A DNA stretch of 64,000 nucleotides from Aquimarina algicola (GTDB lineage Bacteria; Bacteroidota; Bacteroidia; Flavobacteriales; Flavobacteriaceae). The DNA is taken from the NCBI RefSeq assembly GCF_006443095.1, contig NZ_VFWZ01000002.1, positions 1,240,001 through 1,304,000 of the forward strand. Reading direction: 5' to 3'. The translations under genes and the position numbers were made by a program. The notes under the pieces were generated by a model. That model saw only the letters and a list, made by a program, of their open reading frames with translations, had not been told where the DNA came from and ran no database searches. Shown here piece by piece: positions 18,517 through 27,426 of this stretch. Each line of letters begins with the position of its first letter. The stretch's first letter is position 1.

Positions 18517-19623
18517 CTAATCATCTATTCTAGCAATAAATCCCCAATTTGTATGTTGAAATCGCCCTAAATATTTAAATCCCTTACCAAAAAATGCTGC
18601 GTCTCCTTCACTTACCATTAACAATTCATTATTTCCTTTTTTCAAGCTAATATTTATCCTAAATGTGTCATCAAATACTCGTTCAAATTTTATTTTTTTT
18701 GAACTAAAAACTTCTTCTCCATTGAGTATAATTTTTAATTTGCCCACAAAATCAAAATGTATAACGCTATTTTTGTTTTCTTCAGACTTTAAAGTTTTTT
18801 TTGCAATAACTACGCCCTCAGGATGTTCAAAATACCTTGAAAAATTTACATAGTTATCATTTTTACTTTTAATATTTCTCCATACAAAATCAGTACCTTT
18901 CAGCTCAGTATTAAGATGACCTTGTAGTGTATCTCTTTGAAATTGCTGTGAAATTTCCCAGTCTGTTAAAAAAGTTTTTTGATCAGGTGTTAAAGAATTC
19001 CCCGAGTTTTTTTCTGATATCGTAGCGTATTTTATGTTAGCAAAATAACTTGTGCCAAACAAACTTCTCAAAATAAAATTACCTCCAGATACGTCTGTTT
19101 CTAGTAAAGTTACATCCATTTGAGGTACGGGATTATTATCTACAAATACTTTAAGATTATTGCCTTTTACTTCTATTGTTGTATGAAACCACTCTAAAGA
19201 TTTTATGTCTGCTTTAGTTTCATATTTTGGATAATTGTAAAAAACCCAACTCAATGCGCCATTATATATGGGTATATATTGTATTGCTTCTTGAGTATTT
19301 CCCATTCCTGGTCTAAAATATATAAATTGATAGTTGTTTTTATTTGCAACTCTAAAACCCAAACCAGACATAACTTCTCCGGCAATATCCATATCAACCC
19401 TAAAATTTTTGATATCCAGATTTTCTGTTAACACTATGGTTTGGTTTTTTCCATCAATTTTTACACATGATTTACCTTTGTAGATTGTATCTACACGTGT
19501 AGTCGGTTTATTTTCCTCATCTAGAATTATACACTGGTTTTTTTTAAATAATATACCTTGCCCGAACGTAGATATTGTAAAAAATAATGTGAGCAACTTT
19601 AAAATAGCTTTTTTTGAATTCAT
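18517..19623 (-). CDS. Secreted LamG/concanavalin-like domain protein
   Basis: This 368-residue protein has a signal peptide (LLTLFFTISTFGQG). Residues about 45-205 form a beta-sandwich resembling LamG or 3-keto-disaccharide hydrolase (DUF1080) folds: FRVDMDIAGEV, GLGFRVANKNNYQFIYFRPG, WFHTTIEVKGNNLKVFVDN. The C-terminal part (about 245-365) is another beta-rich domain with KLKIILNGEEVF. No glycosidase catalytic pair is obvious. It is divergent from the membrane-tethered HTH/LamG-like protein at 19743, with 119 bases between the starts, and both carry a sugar-binding-like sandwich. Regulator and target is a reasonable hypothesis, not shown. Confidence 0.65.
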   Translation of the reverse strand: MNSKKAILKLLTLFFTISTFGQGILFKKNQCIILDEENKPTTRVDTIYKGKSCVKIDGKNQTIVLTENLDIKNFRVDMDIAGEVMSGLGFRVANKNNYQFIYFRPGMGNTQEAIQYIPIYNGALSWVFYNYPKYETKADIKSLEWFHTTIEVKGNNLKVFVDNNPVPQMDVTLLETDVSGGNFILRSLFGTSYFANIKYATISEKNSGNSLTPDQKTFLTDWEISQQFQRDTLQGHLNTELKGTDFVWRNIKSKNDNYVNFSRYFEHPEGVVIAKKTLKSEENKNSVIHFDFVGKLKIILNGEEVFSSKKIKFERVFDDTFRINISLKKGNNELLMVSEGDAAFFGKGFKYLGRFQHTNWGFIARIDD

Positions 19624-19742
19624 ATAGTAAATATTTAGATTTTGTGTTTTGATTCTAAACTAAATCACAGGTACCAAAAAGAGAGATTCATTTTTTGATT
19701 ATTTTAGAGTCATTTTTCAATCAAAATCTTATAGGTCTGTTT

Positions 19743-21011
19743 ATGAATTTTTTAGCAGAAATCGATCAAAAATTACTAGAAGCTATAAAGAAAAAAATAG
19801 AGCTTGCTTCTGGCCTAGAAAACAAAACAGAATGGGTACAAAAAGATTATGATTTTTTAGCTTTTTTTATTGAAGATGAAACCGGAATTCGTTTAAGTTT
19901 ATCAACAGTTAAAAGAATCTGGCGAAATGAATTCAATCGCCTTCCTCATATTTCTACTTTAGATACATTATCGAAACTAGCTTACAAAAAAAATTGGAAA
20001 ACCATCAAAAAACAATGGTTAGAACAAGAGCATAAAAAATATAAACCCAATAAAAAAAGTAAAAACCTAAATATCTATCTTATTAGTTTACTTGCTACTG
20101 CTCTTATAATAGCTTTTGGAATATTTATGTTCTCTAGAGAACATAAAATATCGTTGGATGATAAAGAAAATATTACTTTTCATTATAAGAAATCCGTACA
20201 AGACACAATTCCTAACACAGTAGTATTTTATTATAATATCGAATCTATTGAAGCAGATCGGTTCTTTTTGCAGCAAAGTTGGGATAAAAGTCGAAAAGTT
20301 GAAATCTATAAAAACAACACGCAACAAACAGATATTTATTACATTCCCGGTTACTTTAATGCTAAACTTTTTGCAGACAAAGAAATCGTAAAAGAAATAC
20401 CTGTACATATCACATATAAGGACTGGTTTATAGCCGCAAGACAACCAATGTCAAACATTAAATCCTTTGGTAAAAAATATTGGTTAAAAAAGCCTTATTT
20501 AGGTGTTGATAAAACATCATTACAATCAAAAAAAATTGATCTCAATGAGAACTTTCAATTAGCATTTTATTATGTAAAAGACTTTAAACTTGATGGTGAT
20601 AATTTCTACTACACAACAATGTTAAAGATGGAGTCTTTAGAGGACTTTTCATGTTCAAAAGCAAGTCTTCATATTCAAGCAGAAAACGGCTATTATTGGA
20701 TAATGCTTGGAAATAAAGGATGTGAAAGTGAATTAGCGATGCGGTTTGGTGAAAAAAATTATATTGGCAAAAACTATGACTTAACAAAGTTTGGTACCAA
20801 CATATATCAATGGCAAAAAGTAGAACTTGATGTTCTTGATAAAAAGGTAACTATATCTATAAATGGAAAAATCATATTCTCTGATAATTACGAGAATTCT
20901 TTGGGTGCTATAAAAGAAGTTAGTTATTTTTTTGATGGTATTGGAGTTATTGATAATGTAGAACTGAAAAATACTAATGGAAAAGTTATCTTTTCTGATG
21001 ATTTTGAATAA
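19743..21011 (+). CDS. Membrane-tethered HTH-like protein with extracytoplasmic LamG-like domain
   Basis: This 422-residue protein starts at ATG 19743; the upstream extension to a TTG at 19695 is unlikely to be translated. Residues 37-92 look like a DNA-binding helix-turn-helix (DFLAFFIEDETGIRLSLSTV, then KRIWRNEFNRLPHIS). A basic linker and one membrane helix (about 109-130, ISLLATALIIAFGIFMF) follow. The remaining 290 residues lie outside and end in a LamG/concanavalin-like sandwich (SLHIQAENGYYWIMLGNKG, WQKVELDVLDKKVTISINGK). The layout is like ToxR-type one-component sensors: ligand outside, DNA binding inside. I know no named family with this exact arrangement. It is divergent from the secreted LamG-like gene at 18517, its most likely target. 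Confidence 0.7.
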   Translation: MNFLAEIDQKLLEAIKKKIELASGLENKTEWVQKDYDFLAFFIEDETGIRLSLSTVKRIWRNEFNRLPHISTLDTLSKLAYKKNWKTIKKQWLEQEHKKYKPNKKSKNLNIYLISLLATALIIAFGIFMFSREHKISLDDKENITFHYKKSVQDTIPNTVVFYYNIESIEADRFFLQQSWDKSRKVEIYKNNTQQTDIYYIPGYFNAKLFADKEIVKEIPVHITYKDWFIAARQPMSNIKSFGKKYWLKKPYLGVDKTSLQSKKIDLNENFQLAFYYVKDFKLDGDNFYYTTMLKMESLEDFSCSKASLHIQAENGYYWIMLGNKGCESELAMRFGEKNYIGKNYDLTKFGTNIYQWQKVELDVLDKKVTISINGKIIFSDNYENSLGAIKEVSYFFDGIGVIDNVELKNTNGKVIFSDDFE

Positions 21012-21017
21012 TCATAC

Positions 21018-21053
21018 AAAACCCCTGTAAATTAAAACTTACAAGGGCTTTTT
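21018..21053. terminator. Imperfect bidirectional terminator
   Basis: CCCCTGTAA pairs with TTACAAGGG (one mismatch), flanked by A- and T-runs, between convergent stops at 21011 (+) and 21080 (-). Confidence 0.6.
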
Positions 21054-21079
21054 GATATTAATAACTACATCTATTCTTC

Positions 21080-22213
21080 TTAAGGTTTCTCCCATTCTTG
21101 CGGTTCTAAAAGTTTACAATCACATATTGTTTTTGAAAGCTCTAAATTAAGTAGTACGATCAATGATTCTTCCCATTCAGGTTGATAAAAAGTAATTTTT
21201 TCCAGTGTTTCTTCAAATGCTCCTACATTACCATAATCCAAAAGTCTTGGGCAAAAATTGTTGCAAAAACTTAATCTCGGCTCTTCGCTTTCGCATACAA
21301 AACAAGGACAAGGATCTAATTGACCATATATATACTTAAACTTAATTCTTGGAATCTTCTTTTTAGGAACAAAAATAACCCCTGATAACCCTATAAGTTC
21401 TTCTGGTACATCAATGTTTTTTTCAAAAACTAAAGATGCAACCGATACTTCTTCTCCCTCATATAATACCGTTCCCCCAAAAACATGAATGTTTCCTGTT
21501 TTTAATCCTTGGTTAACCCATTCTTGTGATTCTTTTTCTAACGGTACATCTTCTATTTCAAATTTTGAGAAAAACCACTCTAATGGTTTAACTGTTGGAA
21601 ATTTTGATAACGCATCACTATAAAATTTAAAGTCAGGATTTATATTCTGCTGTACAAACGCATGGTATGAGCTCAACATATCAATTACTCTCATATCTTT
21701 ATCTAACTCAATTTGTTTACTACAATTATCTGAGTCGCAAAAAGTAGCATACGACTCTTTACAAAAGCCATCATAACCACATTGATAACCATCCATAGTA
21801 TATCCTAATTCATCATAATCAAAACCTAGTTTTGGAGTAAGATATCTGAGAATCTCTTCATAGTCTTCATAGGTTTTTAAAATAGGTAAATAACTAAAAG
21901 TGGTAAACCCTCTTTCATTAAATCCAGTTTCAATAATAAATTCATAAAGTAGCTCTTCTGTAAACACTTTGTTTAAAAATTCGTCTTTTCTTATGGCTTG
22001 AATTAACTCTTGTTGATTACGCACAATTCCACTTTCTGGATTATCTCTTAATGCTTCAAGTTCTTCTGCGGTAGTAGCAGGTTCAAAATCCAAGTCCGTT
22101 TTTAAGGGTATTTCACCTTGGTCATGCTGTATATCTTGGGTTTGTGTACAAGAATGAAACACTGTAACCAATACCAAAACAAATAGCCCCTCTAAGATTC
22201 TTTTTTTATTCAT
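21080..22213 (-). CDS. Cysteine-rich lipoprotein of unknown function
   Basis: I do not recognise this 377-residue protein. It has a lipoprotein signal (MNKKRILEGLFVLVLVTVFH, then SC). Beyond the lipid-bearing Cys it has about 11 cysteines in three groups: four within YQCGYDGFCKESYATFC and the residues after it, five in PCPCFVCESEE and the next 14 residues, and two at the C-terminus (ICDC). Spacing is irregular, so disulfides or metal binding are both possible. Several stretches are acidic. It probably sits on the periplasmic or outer face of a membrane. Neighbours, the LamG-like sensor gene and a DUF5689 lipoprotein gene, do not fix a role. Confidence 0.65.
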   Translation of the reverse strand: MNKKRILEGLFVLVLVTVFHSCTQTQDIQHDQGEIPLKTDLDFEPATTAEELEALRDNPESGIVRNQQELIQAIRKDEFLNKVFTEELLYEFIIETGFNERGFTTFSYLPILKTYEDYEEILRYLTPKLGFDYDELGYTMDGYQCGYDGFCKESYATFCDSDNCSKQIELDKDMRVIDMLSSYHAFVQQNINPDFKFYSDALSKFPTVKPLEWFFSKFEIEDVPLEKESQEWVNQGLKTGNIHVFGGTVLYEGEEVSVASLVFEKNIDVPEELIGLSGVIFVPKKKIPRIKFKYIYGQLDPCPCFVCESEEPRLSFCNNFCPRLLDYGNVGAFEETLEKITFYQPEWEESLIVLLNLELSKTICDCKLLEPQEWEKP

Positions 22214-22336
22214 AATTGTTTGATTTTAAGTAATTTATTACAAATTTGATAGATAAAAAAAATAGAAACAAGGGGTTTTTAACTCGTTTTTGCGCGTTAA
22301 AAGACCTGATTAAGAATCGGGTGTTTAATACCCATA

Positions 22337-23737
22337 TTACTTTGCAATGATTTTGATATTATCGATATGGTATCGTGTTGTTGCTCTGGGATCACCGCCT
22401 GTATATTTGAAACCAACTCTAATACTACCTTGTAAACATGTAAGACTAATAGAACCAGAAGAAGTGAACTTGCCAAACCCATTTAATGGTGCTCTTGGAA
22501 TAGTAGTATTCAACTTCACCCAAGTAGTGGTCATCATATCTCCTGTATAATTTTCTGTAACAAAAACTTCTAGGATATTGCCATTATCATATCCCGACTG
22601 AAGATCAAATTGTAATATCTCTTCTGTAGAGGTAGTAACATCTATTTCTGGTGTAATAAGCCAAGCTTCATATAAACTTTCTTTAGATCTAAATCCTGTA
22701 ATTTGTGCATATTGTTCTCCCCCAAATTCACCTATTTTATATTTCAACTTACCACCAGATAAATTGATATTAATCCACCCTTGATCTTCAAAATCAGAAC
22801 TTTTTAATCCTGTAAAATCTTCTTCAAAAAGAATAGTTTCGCCTTTGGTAAGTGCTTCTTCACAATCTAAAACTATTGGATCACAACGTGTATCTTCATT
22901 AAAATTTAATCCTTCGGGATCATTAAGTACCAGATTATATCGGTTTCCCAAAAAATTCTTAGTGACAATCCCTTCAAAATTCCCTTTGGTCTTTGGTAAT
23001 TTCAATCCACGAAAATCTGAAAATGTACTTGTGCTTAATATCGTAGTTCTTCCTGTATGGCAGCTTTCTACAATTCGTTCTCCATCAAAAACATCATTGG
23101 CTTCTGCTGCAAATGTAAATATGTTGTTTTCTAAAACCAGACTTTTATGAAACTGAACCTCATTTATGGTAACATATAAGTTCAATAAATTGTCACCAAT
23201 GTCCTCTAATCTAATTTCTCTAGGTGTAATTTCTGCTACTTCTGATGTCTTAATTATTACCTCATCTTTCATAAAAGAAGGTATCGCACCAATACTATTT
23301 CTATTTATGATACCAAGTGTTGGTATTCCGTTTTCTACTCCTATCGACAAACCATCTAAGGCAATGTAAACCTTTTGACCAAATTCATAGGTTGTATATA
23401 ATGGTGTTTCATCAATCAAAACTCTAATTCCTGAAGTAGGGTTTTTCTTCTGATCTTGCAGGAGTAATTCTTTGAAGAAATTTCCAGCTTTGTCACTAGA
23501 AATGACATAGCCTTCAACATAACTATTCGTCTCTATAAAATGTACTTTTGCATTTTCTCCTTCCTTTTCTTGTTCTTGTTTTAAGAGACCTTGTAAGGCG
23601 TCAATCGTTATAATTGTTCCTTCTATTTGAGGATCGACAACTTCTAATTCTGGAATTTTAAAATCTTCTTCTGGACTGCATTTTAAAGTAATAATCGCTA
23701 TAGTACATACACATGCTATTTTTATTATTGTATTCAT
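22337..23737 (-). CDS. DUF5689 lipoprotein with choice-of-anchor J domain
   Basis: This 466-residue lipoprotein (signal ending ITLKC) matches DUF5689: residues about 40-280 hold two OB-fold-like units (VEGYVISSDKAGNFFKELLL, VYIALDGLSIGVENGIPTLG, FEGIVTKNFLGNRYNLVL). Residues about 305-466 resemble a choice-of-anchor J beta-sandwich (FEEDFTGLKSSDFEDQGWI, AWLITPEIDVTT, YHIDNIKIIAK). From general knowledge, such genes often lie beside a TonB-dependent receptor and an EEP nuclease, as here (24411 and 27427), apart from the inserted RAYT gene. It is probably the surface substrate-binding partner of that receptor. A weak hairpin (22310-22331) follows the stop. The REP-like palindrome ends 30 bases upstream of its ATG. 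Confidence 0.8.
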   Translation of the reverse strand: MNTIIKIACVCTIAIITLKCSPEEDFKIPELEVVDPQIEGTIITIDALQGLLKQEQEKEGENAKVHFIETNSYVEGYVISSDKAGNFFKELLLQDQKKNPTSGIRVLIDETPLYTTYEFGQKVYIALDGLSIGVENGIPTLGIINRNSIGAIPSFMKDEVIIKTSEVAEITPREIRLEDIGDNLLNLYVTINEVQFHKSLVLENNIFTFAAEANDVFDGERIVESCHTGRTTILSTSTFSDFRGLKLPKTKGNFEGIVTKNFLGNRYNLVLNDPEGLNFNEDTRCDPIVLDCEEALTKGETILFEEDFTGLKSSDFEDQGWININLSGGKLKYKIGEFGGEQYAQITGFRSKESLYEAWLITPEIDVTTSTEEILQFDLQSGYDNGNILEVFVTENYTGDMMTTTWVKLNTTIPRAPLNGFGKFTSSGSISLTCLQGSIRVGFKYTGGDPRATTRYHIDNIKIIAK

Positions 23738-23766
23738 ACGTTTCTTTGTTTTAATATTTATTTTAA

Positions 23767-23821
23767 ACTATACCTCAGAGGTTTAGTAGATTTTAATATT
23801 TCTAAACCTCTGAGGTATAGT
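23767..23821. repeat. REP-like inverted repeat beside the RAYT gene
   Basis: Two perfect 20-base arms, 23767-23786 and 23802-23821, flank a 15-base AT-rich loop. Each arm contains the smaller palindrome ACCTCNGAGGT. The repeat begins 10 bases past the RAYT stop at 23832 and ends 30 bases before the DUF5689 ATG. This is the classical pairing of a RAYT transposase with the palindromic unit it recognises. It could also fold as a terminator between the two genes. Confidence 0.8.
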
Positions 23822-23831
23822 GTACTTCGAT

Positions 23832-24365
23832 TTATAATTTTTTATTAATATGGGTGTATTCAAAATTTGATTTTCCTTCAAATAACGATAACACAAATTC
23901 TCTTTCTATTTTTGATGGTTTTTGAGATAAGTGACTATGATAAGATGAATAAGGATATGTTCTAAAATCACGAGTAAAATTATGATGCTCAGGGTTTCTG
24001 TGTATGTAGATGATGAGTTGTTTCAGATATTTTTCGCTATCGATCTTTTTTCTTGAAAATCTATTTTCGAACAAGCTTCCTGTTCTATTATAAGATTTAT
24101 TCATTGCTTTAGCATAAGCATTAAACATATTCGAAAACTTTTGCGACGTCTGTTTTTCTTCAATTCCTGTTCTGGTTTTTGCAATAAGGTGAAAATGATT
24201 TTTTAAAAGGCAATACGCATAAATTTTACAGACAGGATGCACATGTTTTGCTAAAAGAGAAAGGAAATAATTATAGTTGCGGTCTTCTTTAAAGAGATTT
24301 TCTCTATTATTTCCCCTGTTGTATACATGAAAATAACTTCCGGGTGTCAATAACTCATATTTCAT
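23832..24365 (-). mobile_element. RAYT (REP-associated tyrosine transposase, Y1/IS200-like)
   Basis: This intact 177-residue protein belongs to the Y1 (IS200-like) nuclease superfamily. The HUH metal-binding pair is H57 and H59 in KNHFHLI. The likely catalytic tyrosine is Y120 in IIYIHRNPEHH. The N-terminus GSYFHVYNRGNNR is typical of RAYTs. These enzymes nick REP palindromes and are usually single-copy, domesticated genes rather than spreading insertion sequences. A matching palindrome lies directly downstream (23767-23821). No target duplication or second palindrome is visible on the other side (24366-24410). The gene sits 45 bases after the TonB receptor's stop, in the same direction, splitting what looks like a receptor-DUF5689 operon. 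Confidence 0.88.
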
Positions 24366-24410
24366 TTGTTTTGTATAAAGTATTTGAAATGAAAATTTTG
24401 TAAGAATTTT

Positions 24411-27293
24411 TTAAAAACGCACATACATATTCATATAGTAAGAAGTGCCGAAACCAAAGAAGTATTTAGGACCAAATACCGGTGTTTTGCGTCGAGATTC
24501 TGCTAGAGCAAGACGATAATTTGCATTTCTAGACTGCTCAAATCCTCCTGTTTTATATTCTTGATTAAAAATATTGGTAATCGAAGCAAAAAAGCCCACT
24601 GTATATTTTTTTATCCTCCATGATTTTCCTCCTACGGCATTTACCAGAAAATAGTCATCAAACTCTTCTTGTCTTAGAAGTTCTTTGGCTATGTTTGGAT
24701 CAAAATCATTAAAGGGCTGTCCACTTGAATCTGTTACAAAATTCGAAGTTCTTGCAAATGGACTAACATTTATATAAGCATTTGAAAAGTAATTAACCGT
24801 TGTGCCAAACCACCAAAAAGTAGGATCCTTATATTCAAAACCTAATTGCGCGGCACGCTGCGGGCCAGAAGAGAGATGATACCCTTTTAGATACGATTTT
24901 CCAAAATCTTTTACTCCATTAAAGTCTTCAAAAACATCACTTGTACTGGTTAAAATTAAATTTGGATTATTATCAAAGGTAAATTTTCCAATAGCCGCTA
25001 CTCCTTTTACTTTTAACTCAGGGATGATTTGATATTCTATACCTAACTCTCCTCCAATATGTAACTTATCAATATCGGTTAATAGTTCTTGAACAAAACC
25101 AGTATTAGAGCCCGAAATGGCTTCTGTAAAGAAAAAAGACGTTTTTGTCGCATCTAAAGTTTTGGTGTAATACCCTGTTAGTTTAGCTTTAATCTTAGAT
25201 GTTCGAAGAATATAACTCGCATCAATAGATTGGATTTTTTCATTTTCTTGTTCTTTTCCTGTTATTTCTGATATAGAAAAGTTATTCTGTCTACTATTAG
25301 CAAAAGAATTTCTAATGGTTGGAGATTTGGTAAAGTAAGCTGCATGAAAGTTAAAAAACTGATGCCCATCAATAGTTAAAGTACCACCAGATTTTGCACC
25401 AAAATTCATAAAATCAATGGATTTGCTTTTTCCATACGATAATACTCCGGAAAAGTATCCATTTTCAAACAACCCTTCTCTTTGGTATGTAGTTTTACTA
25501 ACAGTACCACTTACGAAAAAATTAAATCTATTAAACTTGAACTGACCCTGTACAAAACCATCCATTTTTGTGGCATTAATACTATAATTGTAGTCATACC
25601 GATCTCCTACTTTTACAATTCTATTAGGGTTCCGCAAGTCACTTTGTGCATTATTGACGCGCTCTGAAATATTTCTATCTGTAACAGATAAAGCAAAAAC
25701 ATCTACGTCCAAAAAACCATTACCTCCTAAAAGATCTGAGACTTCTGCAAAATTCTCGCTATGTAAACTTTTATAATGTAAAGCGGCATTTAGAGATACA
25801 TTCTTTCCTATATCACTATCAAAAATTGTATTTGCAATGATCTGTGTATCCTCAATTTTATCATCATACAAGATATAGGTTGCATTTTTACCCTGTTTTG
25901 CGCTTTGTTGATTTGTCTTAATAAGTTCATCCCACTCGATTTGACCATTATCGATAAGCTTTTGTTGTGCTAAAAATGCACCTTGAAAATCTAGAGGACC
26001 AGGATTTGGATCTTTTAAAAAAGAGCTTGGTAAATTATCGGGATGTACTGGATTTGTAGCTACACTTCTACCTCCTCCAAGATATGTAACATTACCGTTT
26101 GTTAATAATAAATCACTACCTCCATTATCGATTCTGCTATTGGCAATACTACCTTTTTGTATTGCTATATTTGTTTGTAAACGTGTATTTTTAGAAAGAT
26201 TCCAATAATGATTGACCATTAGTATAGGCTCTTCAACTACACGTTCACGAGCATTTCTAATTCTTCCTTTTTGATATCCCCAATTGGGATTATATGTATT
26301 TCCTTTGATTTGATATACTTCATCTGTGATTGCAGTAGATCTGCCTCTACGATTTGGAGCATATATTCCTGTAAAATTAATACTATGATTACTGTTAAGT
26401 CTTTTTTCTATAGAAACAAAAAATGAATTCGCGTCATATAAAGTGCCTTCTACAAAACCTTCTTTACCAAATCGTCGTGATATTGACACCGTGTACGCCC
26501 ATCCCTTTTCTGTCATTCCGGAGTTATATGTGCCCATAATCCTACCTTGGTAAGTTCTATTTGAAGAAGCATAAGATATTCTACCACCCTTTCGATATTT
26601 TGAAGCTCTCATAATACTATTTGATGTTCCTGACAGATCCCCAAATACATAATCATTTTCTGAAAGCCCATAGGAAAATTCCTGATTGCGTTGTACATCA
26701 TTTAATCCGCCCCAATTACTCCATTGCGGACGCCCATCTGATAATTTATTCATTTCAATACCGTTAATCAATACCTTTCCATACTCATTACCTAACCCTC
26801 TAGGGCGAAAAAAAGTTGTACCAAAATCAAAAGCTGCAGCTGTAAGATACACGTCTCTTGTTGCCTTCAATAATGGTAAAACAGTTGATATTGTTTCGTC
26901 ATTTTCATCTAAATCCTGATCAGAAAGGCTTATTACACTTGCCTGATTGTGTTCTGCATCAAAATCATAATTCAGTAAAATGTTATTTAGCGTTAAAGAA
27001 TCGCCCTTATTGATTAATACAGGAAAATACTTAGTAATATACCCTTCCTTTGAGCATATTACTGCTTGTTTGCCTAAAGGCAATTCGTTTTCATTAAAAT
27101 CAAACTCACCATAAACATTAGACAAGGTTTTAATATTTGTTCCTTTAATGCTTACGGCTACATTTTCTAAGTAATTAAAATCAGTCGCGTCTTTTATAAT
27201 ACCTTTAATCTGAGTCTTTTGAGCTATACAGACAGCGTTTGTATATAGAAAGAAGATGAGTATATATCTCAAGGTTGTATAATGATAAGTCAT
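24411..27293 (-). CDS. TonB-dependent outer-membrane receptor
   Basis: This 960-residue protein has a signal peptide (to about 25, VCIAQ). A carboxypeptidase-regulatory-like domain (about 28-110, KGIIKDATDFNYLENVAVSI) is the N-terminal extension common in Bacteroidota receptors. The plug domain (about 130-230, RPRGLGNEYGKVLINGIEMN) and a 22-strand-type barrel follow, ending in an aromatic C-terminus (YYMNMYVRF). It would move a bulky or scarce nutrient across the outer membrane using TonB energy. A SusD partner is absent, so it is not a standard polysaccharide (SusCD) locus. The DUF5689 lipoprotein and divergent EEP gene suggest a nucleic-acid or phosphoester ligand; that is inference. Confidence 0.88.
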   Translation of the reverse strand: MTYHYTTLRYILIFFLYTNAVCIAQKTQIKGIIKDATDFNYLENVAVSIKGTNIKTLSNVYGEFDFNENELPLGKQAVICSKEGYITKYFPVLINKGDSLTLNNILLNYDFDAEHNQASVISLSDQDLDENDETISTVLPLLKATRDVYLTAAAFDFGTTFFRPRGLGNEYGKVLINGIEMNKLSDGRPQWSNWGGLNDVQRNQEFSYGLSENDYVFGDLSGTSNSIMRASKYRKGGRISYASSNRTYQGRIMGTYNSGMTEKGWAYTVSISRRFGKEGFVEGTLYDANSFFVSIEKRLNSNHSINFTGIYAPNRRGRSTAITDEVYQIKGNTYNPNWGYQKGRIRNARERVVEEPILMVNHYWNLSKNTRLQTNIAIQKGSIANSRIDNGGSDLLLTNGNVTYLGGGRSVATNPVHPDNLPSSFLKDPNPGPLDFQGAFLAQQKLIDNGQIEWDELIKTNQQSAKQGKNATYILYDDKIEDTQIIANTIFDSDIGKNVSLNAALHYKSLHSENFAEVSDLLGGNGFLDVDVFALSVTDRNISERVNNAQSDLRNPNRIVKVGDRYDYNYSINATKMDGFVQGQFKFNRFNFFVSGTVSKTTYQREGLFENGYFSGVLSYGKSKSIDFMNFGAKSGGTLTIDGHQFFNFHAAYFTKSPTIRNSFANSRQNNFSISEITGKEQENEKIQSIDASYILRTSKIKAKLTGYYTKTLDATKTSFFFTEAISGSNTGFVQELLTDIDKLHIGGELGIEYQIIPELKVKGVAAIGKFTFDNNPNLILTSTSDVFEDFNGVKDFGKSYLKGYHLSSGPQRAAQLGFEYKDPTFWWFGTTVNYFSNAYINVSPFARTSNFVTDSSGQPFNDFDPNIAKELLRQEEFDDYFLVNAVGGKSWRIKKYTVGFFASITNIFNQEYKTGGFEQSRNANYRLALAESRRKTPVFGPKYFFGFGTSYYMNMYVRF

Positions 27294-27426
27294 ATTGTTT
27301 GGTGTTTGTATTCACTTTGATTTACAAGTGATAGTATCTGTTTCCCTTTTGTTAATTAAAATGCAAGTATAAAACACGCCAGTATCAAAAAATGAAACTG
27401 GAAAAAATAATATTTGCATCTTATTT

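Noticed and set aside
19695..19742. TTG start extending the HTH-like protein
   Set aside because: An ATG at 19743 follows and the extra residues look non-coding; the same reasoning moved the 29937 and 45884 starts.
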